A DNA stretch of 13,395 nt from Pseudomonadota bacterium. GTDB taxonomy: Bacteria; Pseudomonadota; Alphaproteobacteria; Sphingomonadales; Sphingomonadaceae. The notes under the pieces were generated by a model. That model was not told where the DNA came from. It saw only the letters and a program-made list of their open reading frames with translations, and did not search any database. The stretch covers positions 1 to 13,395 of the forward strand of contig JAEVYW010000144.1 in assembly GCA_023392555.1 (NCBI GenBank), written 5' to 3'. Numbering within the stretch: the first letter of the stretch is position 1; every line of letters starts with the position of its first letter. Position numbers and translations under genes: made by a program. Positions 6,370 to 13,395 of this stretch are shown one piece after another.

Positions 6370-6633
6370 TTAAGCCGGTCGCGCGTGCCGCTGCGAGATC
6401 CTCCACAGCGCGACGATGCCGATCCCCATCCAGATGACGTTGAGCGCCGTCGAAGGCAGAGCGCCATGCCACCATCCGTTGACGACGAAGCCGGCGGCAC
6501 CAGCGACGTTCATCCATTGGAAGGCGGCGGACTGGCCAGTCAGCTTGCCCGTGGTGACCATGAGATAGCCGAGCAGGATCAGGCCTGCGCCGATCCAACC
6601 GACCGCTTCGACCGCGAGTTCCGTCAGTGACAC
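6370..6633 (-). CDS. Small CBU_0592-like integral membrane protein
   Basis: This 87-residue protein has three predicted membrane helices, near 8-27, 36-55 and 60-78. It matches the pattern of CBU_0592-like proteins: an N-terminal GWIGAGLILLGYLMV, then QWMNVAGAAGFVVNGWWHGALPS and a third helix ending WRISQRH. Their function is not established, and I do not assign one. The start is GTG, with no clear ribosome site. It begins 11 bp after the acnA stop on the same strand, so it is probably read from the acnA transcript and perhaps depends on coupling. The shorter alternative ATG at residue 25 would remove the first helix and is unlikely. Confidence 0.75.
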   Translation of the reverse strand: MSLTELAVEAVGWIGAGLILLGYLMVTTGKLTGQSAAFQWMNVAGAAGFVVNGWWHGALPSTALNVIWMGIGIVALWRISQRHARPA

Positions 6634-6644
6634 GCTGCTGCTGC

Positions 6645-9323
<2,679 letters not shown>

Positions 9324-9401
9324 CGTCTGTCCTGTGGGTTCTGAGATGCTTGGGGCGCCCGCGAGGGCGATTGCGGCGGCCCTTAGCAACCCGTCCCGTT
9401 A

Positions 9402-9417
9402 CTCGCAAACGCGCGAG
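9402..9417 (-). other. Short hairpin just after the corA stop
   Basis: CTCGC (9402-9406) and GCGAG (9413-9417) form a 5-bp stem around a 6-nt loop, starting 3 nt past the corA stop. It is short and has no T-run, so it is at most a weak terminator. It could also be chance in GC-rich DNA. The rest of the 96-bp corA-acnA gap should hold the acnA promoter, but I see no convincing boxes. Confidence 0.2.
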
Positions 9418-9419
9418 CG

Positions 9420-10400
9420 CTAGATCCAACCCAGTCTTTTCAGGATGAAGAATGGCAATACGGCGCTGACCGCGATTGACCCGAGCGCGAGCGGATAGCC
9501 CCAGACCTGCTGAAGCTCCGGCATGTGACGGAAGTTCATGCCCCAGATGCCGGCAAGCAAGGTCGGCGGCATCAGCACGACGGCGACCCAGGAGAAGACC
9601 TTCATCGCCGCATTCTGTTCGATGCTGATGAGGCCGAGCGAGGCGTCGAGCAGGAAGGGGAAGTTGTCGCCGAGATAGGCGCTGTAATCGACCAGCGAGT
9701 GGACGTCGTTGGAGAGGCTGAACAGGCGATCGCGAGCGACCGCGGCGGAATCGCCCTTGAGACGGCTGGAGCCGGACAGGAAACTGAGCAGCCGTGAGGC
9801 GCTGACCGAGGTTTCGCGGATCTTGGCGAGCAGGGTCTGGGCGCGGCCGATGCGGGTCAGCAAGGCGGTAAGGCGGTCGGCGGGAATGCGGCGGGCGTCG
9901 GTCTGCTTGCGGAAGATCTGGGCGGAGATCTTCTCGAACTCCGTCGCGACGGTTTCGAGCTCGTCGGCAAGCCGGTCGATGATCGCATCGAGCAGGTTGA
10001 TGAGCGCGGTGACCGCATCCTGCACGAGCGCAGTGTCGCGCCGGGCGTTGTGCTGGAAAACGCGCACCGGCTTGGGCGTGACATAGCGCACGGTGACCAG
10101 CCGATCCTTGGTCAGGACGAAGGTGATCGGGTCGCTTTTCGGATGGCCGTCCTCAACCCCATAGAGCGCGCTCATGGTCAGATAGAGCGCGCCGTTCGAT
10201 TCATAGAGGCGGCTCGACGGCTCGATCTCCGCCATGTCGTCGCGGGTCGGGACCTGCAGGCCGACGCAGCGTTCGACGAGCTGGTCCTCCTCGCGCGTCG
10301 GTTCTTCGAGGTCGATCCAGGTGGCGCCGTCGGGAATGCGCTGCTCGGTCGTCGGGTCGATTACCCCACCGTCGCAGCCGGGACCGTATGTGCGCAACAT
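9420..10400 (-). CDS. corA: CorA-family magnesium/divalent-cation transporter
   Basis: CorA forms a homopentameric inner-membrane channel for Mg2+ (and Co2+/Ni2+). The 326 residues show the expected plan. A large soluble alpha/beta domain (about 1-240) includes the long stalk helix. Two C-terminal helices follow, near 266-286 and 302-320, and the signature GMN (287-289) comes right after the first within GIWGMNFRHMPEL. The basic LKRLGWI tail is cytoplasmic. The ATG at 10400 is preferred. An in-frame TTG at 10436 would add 12 residues with no support. The gene is divergent from the DUF2585 gene across 65 bp and is followed by acnA on the same strand. I cannot judge the preferred ion from sequence alone. 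Confidence 0.93.
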   Translation of the reverse strand: MLRTYGPGCDGGVIDPTTEQRIPDGATWIDLEEPTREEDQLVERCVGLQVPTRDDMAEIEPSSRLYESNGALYLTMSALYGVEDGHPKSDPITFVLTKDRLVTVRYVTPKPVRVFQHNARRDTALVQDAVTALINLLDAIIDRLADELETVATEFEKISAQIFRKQTDARRIPADRLTALLTRIGRAQTLLAKIRETSVSASRLLSFLSGSSRLKGDSAAVARDRLFSLSNDVHSLVDYSAYLGDNFPFLLDASLGLISIEQNAAMKVFSWVAVVLMPPTLLAGIWGMNFRHMPELQQVWGYPLALGSIAVSAVLPFFILKRLGWI

Positions 10401-10465
10401 CAGCGGCTGTGTCCCGCTAAGCGAACAGCTTTGCAAGCCGCATCGCTCTGCTACTCCTGCGGCCG

Positions 10466-11026
10466 ATGACGATAACGAAGCGTGCGGCGGTGGCCGCGAT
10501 CCTGATCCTGGCGGTTGCGGGCGTCGTGCTGCTGATGATGGGACGGCCGCCGATTTGCACGTGCGGGACGGTCGACCTGTGGGTCGGCGAGCCGAACAGC
10601 TCGCGCACCAGCCAGATGCTCGCCGATTGGTACAGCCCGAGCCATATCGTCCACGGTTTCCTGTTCTTCGGAGCGCTATGGCTGGTCGGGCGGCGCTGGC
10701 CGATCGAGCGGCGGTTCCTAATCGCGCTCGTGGTCGAGACGGCGTGGGAGATCGTCGAGAACACGCCGATGGTCATCGACCGCTATCGCGAGACGACGGC
10801 GGCGCTAGGCTATACCGGGGACAGCGTGCTCAATTCGATGTCGGACATTGCGATGATGTCGCTTGGGTTTCTCGCGGCGCGGAAGCTGCCGGTTTGGGCG
10901 TCGGTCGCTGTGGTGATCGTGCTGGAGCTGGTGCCCTTGTTCGTGATCCGCGACAATCTGACGCTGAACGTGTGGATGCTGCTTGCGCCCAACGATTCAA
11001 TCAAGGCGTGGCAGACGGCGCTTTAA
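10466..11026 (+). CDS. UPF0314/DUF2585 membrane protein
   Basis: This 186-residue integral membrane protein belongs to the UPF0314 (DUF2585) family, found mainly in alphaproteobacteria and of unknown function. The family core is clear: ICTCGTVDLWVGEPNSSRTS (30-49), DWYSPSHIVHGFLFF (54-68), and a later ETAWEIVENTPMVIDRYRE segment with acidic residues at a membrane edge. Hydrophobic helices are near 6-26, 60-78, 86-96 and 140-160. It is divergent from corA with 65 bp between starts, and no strong ribosome site precedes the ATG. PagL follows 35 bp later on the same strand and may share its transcript. No enzymatic role can be inferred. Confidence 0.88.
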   Translation: MTITKRAAVAAILILAVAGVVLLMMGRPPICTCGTVDLWVGEPNSSRTSQMLADWYSPSHIVHGFLFFGALWLVGRRWPIERRFLIALVVETAWEIVENTPMVIDRYRETTAALGYTGDSVLNSMSDIAMMSLGFLAARKLPVWASVAVVIVLELVPLFVIRDNLTLNVWMLLAPNDSIKAWQTAL

Positions 11027-11049
11027 CCCGCTAGAGCGTTGATTCTGCG

Positions 11050-11055
11050 AAGGAG
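11050..11055 (+). promoter_or_regulatory. Ribosome binding site AAGGAG for the PagL-like gene
   Basis: AAGGAG lies 6 nt before GTG 11062 and directly abuts TTG 11056. The spacing selects the GTG start. Confidence 0.65.
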
Positions 11056-11061
11056 TTGCCC

Positions 11062-11580
11062 GTGAAGCGAGTTGCATTGGCTGTGATTTTGGCGGCTGCG
11101 GCCGTGACCCCGGCCCAGGCGGGCGAATTGTTCGGCGGGCTTTACGTCCACGACATCGACTCTCCCCTGACCTTGAGCGGGATCGAGAAGGGCTTCGACG
11201 TTCAGCTCGGCTATCGCGGCGGGCGCATCGGCAGGACGCCGCTGCAGCCGTACGTGTTCGGAGCGCTGAACACGGCGGGTGCAACGAGCTACGCCGCGGC
11301 GGGACTGTCGGCGAAGTTCGGCGATCGGCTCTACGTGCGTCCGGGGCTCGGGATCGCCATCCACAACGGGTCGGCGGCCAATTTCGACGATCCCACCAAC
11401 GACAAGGTTGAGTTCGGCAGCCGCGTCTTGTTCGAGCCGGAGCTCGGCATCGGAGCGCGGCTCAATTCGCGAACGACCGTCGAGGCGAGCCTTGTCCACC
11501 TGAGCCACGCCCAGATCTTCGGGAAGGAAAATCCGGGGATCGACAACCTCGGCGTGCGGCTTTCGGTCGCGCTTCCCTAA
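11062..11580 (+). CDS. pagL: PagL-family lipid A 3-O-deacylase (acyloxyacyl hydrolase)
   Basis: PagL-type enzymes are eight-stranded outer-membrane beta-barrels that remove the 3-O acyl chain of lipid A. A clear signal peptide (MKRVALAVILAAAAVTPAQA, cut after residue 20) leads to a barrel-like protein with alternating hydrophobic strands. Near the C-terminus, HLSHAQ (146-151) carries the His-x-Ser pair of the catalytic centre (H146, S148). E156 just after is a candidate for the third residue. NPGIDNLGVRLSVALP is the typical closing strand. At 172 residues it is the usual family length. GTG is chosen because AAGGAG lies 6 nt upstream. Sphingomonads typically have glycosphingolipids instead of LPS, so the real substrate is open. 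The stop overlaps that of the convergent lipoprotein gene by 4 nt. Confidence 0.82.
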   Translation: MKRVALAVILAAAAVTPAQAGELFGGLYVHDIDSPLTLSGIEKGFDVQLGYRGGRIGRTPLQPYVFGALNTAGATSYAAAGLSAKFGDRLYVRPGLGIAIHNGSAANFDDPTNDKVEFGSRVLFEPELGIGARLNSRTTVEASLVHLSHAQIFGKENPGIDNLGVRLSVALP

Positions 11581-11972
11581 AGACAGCGCGTCAGCTGCGG
11601 CGGCGTGTTCTCGGTCAGGGTGAACGGGCCGACTACCGTGCCGTCCTCGAGCGTGACCCGGAGTGTCATCTGCGGACCGACGATCTCGCCCGAATAGGTC
11701 GCGCGCTGGCTCTTGAAGATCTGGCCGACGCGGATCGGGCCGCCTTGGCCTTCCATGTACATTCCCGAGACGGAGAAGCGGCCATCGGGCCCGGGGATGA
11801 TCGCCTTGTCGATCGTGCCTGACGCGCAGTCGAACTGAACCGTGCCGAGGCCGCCCTCGAGGGTGATGCCGGCGTGCGGGCCGCCCCAATCACCCATGAG
11901 GTTCGGCGGCTTCTGCTCCATCGTCGCGCAGCCCGCGAGAGCCAGAGCCAGTCCTGCAGCCAATAGCCTCAT
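11577..11972 (-). CDS. Small putative lipoprotein of unknown function
   Basis: This 131-residue protein begins with a lipoprotein signal peptide, MRLLAAGLALALAGC, with lipobox LAGC and the lipidated cysteine at 15. The mature part looks beta-rich, with several short strands such as GTVQFDCASG and MTLRVTLEDG, and has cysteines near 49 and 130 that could form a disulphide in the periplasm. I do not recognise a named family. It overlaps the upstream DUF4142 gene by 4 nt (ATGA) with a GAGGGG ribosome site inside that gene, so the two are translationally coupled and probably act together at the envelope. Its stop overlaps that of the convergent PagL-like gene. Confidence 0.75.
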   Translation of the reverse strand: MRLLAAGLALALAGCATMEQKPPNLMGDWGGPHAGITLEGGLGTVQFDCASGTIDKAIIPGPDGRFSVSGMYMEGQGGPIRVGQIFKSQRATYSGEIVGPQMTLRVTLEDGTVVGPFTLTENTPPQLTRCL

Positions 11973-12508
11973 TGCATCCCCCTCAGATCCTGAAGATGGC
12001 GGCGCTCGATCGAGGCCGCAGCCGCAGCGACGGGCTTCAGAGTCGGGCTAGATCCACGCGCGGCGAAGGCGCTGTGGAGCGCGAGCGCCTGTTGATGCAC
12101 GCGCAGCTGCTGCTGCACGTAAAGGCGGTCGAAGTCCGCGGCGGCCAAAAGCTCGCGCATCATCGCTTCATGTTCGGGCCGAAGCGTCGCCGATGGCAAG
12201 AGGTTGAGACGGCGGCCCGCGAACGAAAGCTGGCCGCTGGTGCCGGCATGATCGCTCATGATCCGTCGCGCGAAGTCGCGGACCCGAGGATTAGTGGCGC
12301 GAGTCAGAGCCAGTTCCGACGAGCGGATCGCGAACAGGTCGATGGACGCGGCCCTTGCGACGTAATCGGCCGGCGTCGCTGCGGCGGTCGCGGGCGGACG
12401 CGGACGGGCCGGACCCGGCCGGGGTGTCGGCGACGGCGGGCGTTCCTCGCTGGCGCAGCCGGCGACCATCAGTGAGGCAATAGCCGTTGGAAGGATGAAG
12501 CGCCGCAT
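11969..12508 (-). CDS. DUF4142-domain lipoprotein
   Basis: This 179-residue secreted protein has a lipobox VAGC (cysteine 18), then a Pro-rich linker (20-45). A helical DUF4142 domain follows (about 48-178) with the typical pattern: a helix around DYVARAASIDLFAIRSSELAL, then NPRVRDFARRIMSDH near 73-87. DUF4142 domains are four-helix bundles of ferritin-like type, anchored or free in the periplasm, with no agreed function. H87, H113 and H138 could be metal ligands, but this is untested. AGGAGG lies about 11 nt before the ATG. It is 47 bp downstream of fumC on the same strand and coupled to the following lipoprotein gene. Confidence 0.82.
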   Translation of the reverse strand: MRRFILPTAIASLMVAGCASEERPPSPTPRPGPARPRPPATAAATPADYVARAASIDLFAIRSSELALTRATNPRVRDFARRIMSDHAGTSGQLSFAGRRLNLLPSATLRPEHEAMMRELLAAADFDRLYVQQQLRVHQQALALHSAFAARGSSPTLKPVAAAAASIERRHLQDLRGMQ

Positions 12509-12555
12509 TCCGAGTGACCCCTCCTGTTACCCGCGGCCAACGCGCCAACGGCTGT

Positions 12556-13395
12556 TTAGCGCCCGATCATCTTCTCGGGCTTTACGACGCGGTCGAAGGT
12601 TTCTTCGTCGACCAGGCCAAGCTCGAGGCCCGCTTCCTTGAGCGTCAGGCCCTTCTTGTGCGCATGCTTGGCGATGGTCGCGGCATTGTCGTAGCCTATT
12701 TCCGGAGCGAGCGCGGTGACCAGCATCAGCGACTTGGCCATCAGCTCGCTGATCCGGGCCTCGTTGGCCTCGAGCCCGTCGAGCGTACGCTTGGTGAAGC
12801 TTTCCATGCCCGTGCTGAGCAGGTTGATCGAGCGGATGACGTTGGCTCCGATCAGCGGCTTGAACACATTCAACTCGAAGTGCCCCTGGAGCCCGCCGAC
12901 GGTGACAGCGACGTGGTTGCCCATCACTTGCGCGGCGACCATCGTCAGCATCTCGGCCTGCGTCGGATTGACCTTGCCCGGCATGATCGAGCTTCCCGGC
13001 TCGTTCTCCGGGAGGACGAGTTCGCCAAGGCCCGAGCGCGGGCCTGAACCGAGCAGGCGGATGTCGTTGGCGATCTTGCTAAGCGAGACTGCGATCGTGT
13101 TGAGCACGCCCGACAGCTCGACCATCGTGTCGTGGGCCGCCATTTCGGCGAACTTGTTGGGCGCGCTGGTGAACGGCAGGCGCGTGAGGTTGGCGATCTC
13201 CTTTGCGAAGGCTTCGGCGAAGCCCTTCGGCGCGTTGAGGCCGGTGCCCACGGCGGTGCCGCCCTGCGCCAGCTTGAACACGCGCGGGAGAACGCCTTCG
13301 ACGCGCTGGATATTGTCGGCGATCTGCTGGGCGTAGCCGGAGAATTCCTGACCGAGCGTCAGCGGCGTCGCGTCCTGAAGGTGGGTGCGGCCGAT
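12556..13395 (-). CDS. fumC: Fumarate hydratase class II (FumC), N-terminus cut by window edge
   Basis: Class II fumarase reversibly hydrates fumarate to L-malate in the TCA cycle, iron-independent and tetrameric. The 279 visible C-terminal residues of a protein usually about 460 long include the substrate-binding [11 protein letters not shown] at the cut edge, and [10 protein letters not shown]. The mobile catalytic loop signature [13 protein letters not shown] holds the serine that acts as general base in the family. The C-terminus ends in EKMIGR. These motifs separate it from argininosuccinate lyase and aspartase, although aspartase shares [11 protein letters not shown]. The [11 protein letters not shown] context and the usual fumarase ending favour FumC. 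The 5' end and promoter lie beyond the window. No clear terminator precedes the DUF4142 gene 47 bp downstream, so read-through is possible. Confidence 0.93.
   Translation of the reverse strand: MGRTHLQDATPLTLGQEFSGYAQQIADNIQRVEGVLPRVFKLAQGGTAVGTGLNAPKGFAEAFAKEIANLTRLPFTSAPNKFAEMAAHDTMVELSGVLNTIAVSLSKIANDIRLLGSGPRSGLGELVLPENEPGSSIMPGKVNPTQAEMLTMVAAQVMGNHVAVTVGGLQGHFELNVFKPLIGANVIRSINLLSTGMESFTKRTLDGLEANEARISELMAKSLMLVTALAPEIGYDNAATIAKHAHKKGLTLKEAGLELGLVDEETFDRVVKPEKMIGR

Noticed and set aside
9324..9389. Longer acnA start at 9389, adding 22 residues
   Set aside because: The ATG at 9323 gives the normal aconitase length and has a plausible ribosome site. The extension has neither.
10401..10436. 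TTG start for corA at 10436
   Set aside because: The ATG at 10400 is a standard start. The extra 12 residues have no support and shrink the divergent spacer to about 30 bp.
12509..12555. GCCAACG-type direct repeat after fumC as a terminator
   Set aside because: The repeat is direct and forms no credible stem, and there is no T-run.

Overview
The window looks like chromosomal DNA from a GC-rich alphaproteobacterium, most likely a sphingomonad (Sphingomonas or a close relative). This rests on high GC with few AT-rich gaps, tight gene packing, and a gene set common in that order: a UPF0314/DUF2585 membrane protein, a PagL-type outer-membrane protein, DUF4142 lipoproteins and a De Ley-Doudoroff galactose operon. 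The assignment is inferred from protein features, not from a marker gene. I see no phage, transposon, CRISPR, tRNA or rRNA.

Left part (1-3713): a sugar catabolism locus. A family 1 glycoside hydrolase runs leftward off the window edge. It is divergent from a three-gene operon, dgoK (2-dehydro-3-deoxygalactonokinase), dgoA (KDPGal aldolase) and a Gfo/Idh/MocA-type D-galactose 1-dehydrogenase. The operon genes overlap by 14 and 4 nt. Together they supply the first oxidation and the last two steps of non-phosphorylative galactose breakdown: galactose to galactonolactone, then KDGal to KDPGal to pyruvate plus glyceraldehyde-3-phosphate. The lactonase and galactonate dehydratase are not in the window. 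The 149-bp divergent spacer holds three dyad-symmetric elements and is the most interesting non-coding stretch here.

Middle part (3714-6633): a Crp/Fnr-family regulator converges on pyrC (dihydroorotase), with stop codons overlapping in a CTAG. pyrC is divergent from a ygfZ-type folate-binding protein gene with only 23 bp between the start codons. After ygfZ comes a 144-bp gap with a long inverted repeat built from AAGGTCAC units, then a leftward gene for a small CBU_0592-like membrane protein.

Right part (6645-13395): leftward acnA (aconitase) with the small membrane protein gene 11 bp behind it, and upstream of it a CorA-type divalent-cation transporter. Divergent from corA are rightward genes for a DUF2585 membrane protein and a PagL-like lipid A deacylase. 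The latter converges, with a 4-nt overlap, on two leftward lipoprotein genes that are themselves coupled by an ATGA overlap. These lie 47 bp behind fumC (class II fumarase), which runs off the right edge. Two TCA-cycle enzymes therefore sit within about 3.2 kb of each other without being adjacent.

Most of the window is ordinary core metabolism. I did not find a convincing undescribed system. The best leads are the operator-like dyads and the ambiguous translation start of the glycoside hydrolase, the galactoside-to-pyruvate reading of that locus, the repeat at 6231-6276, and a PagL homologue in a lineage whose best-known members lack LPS.
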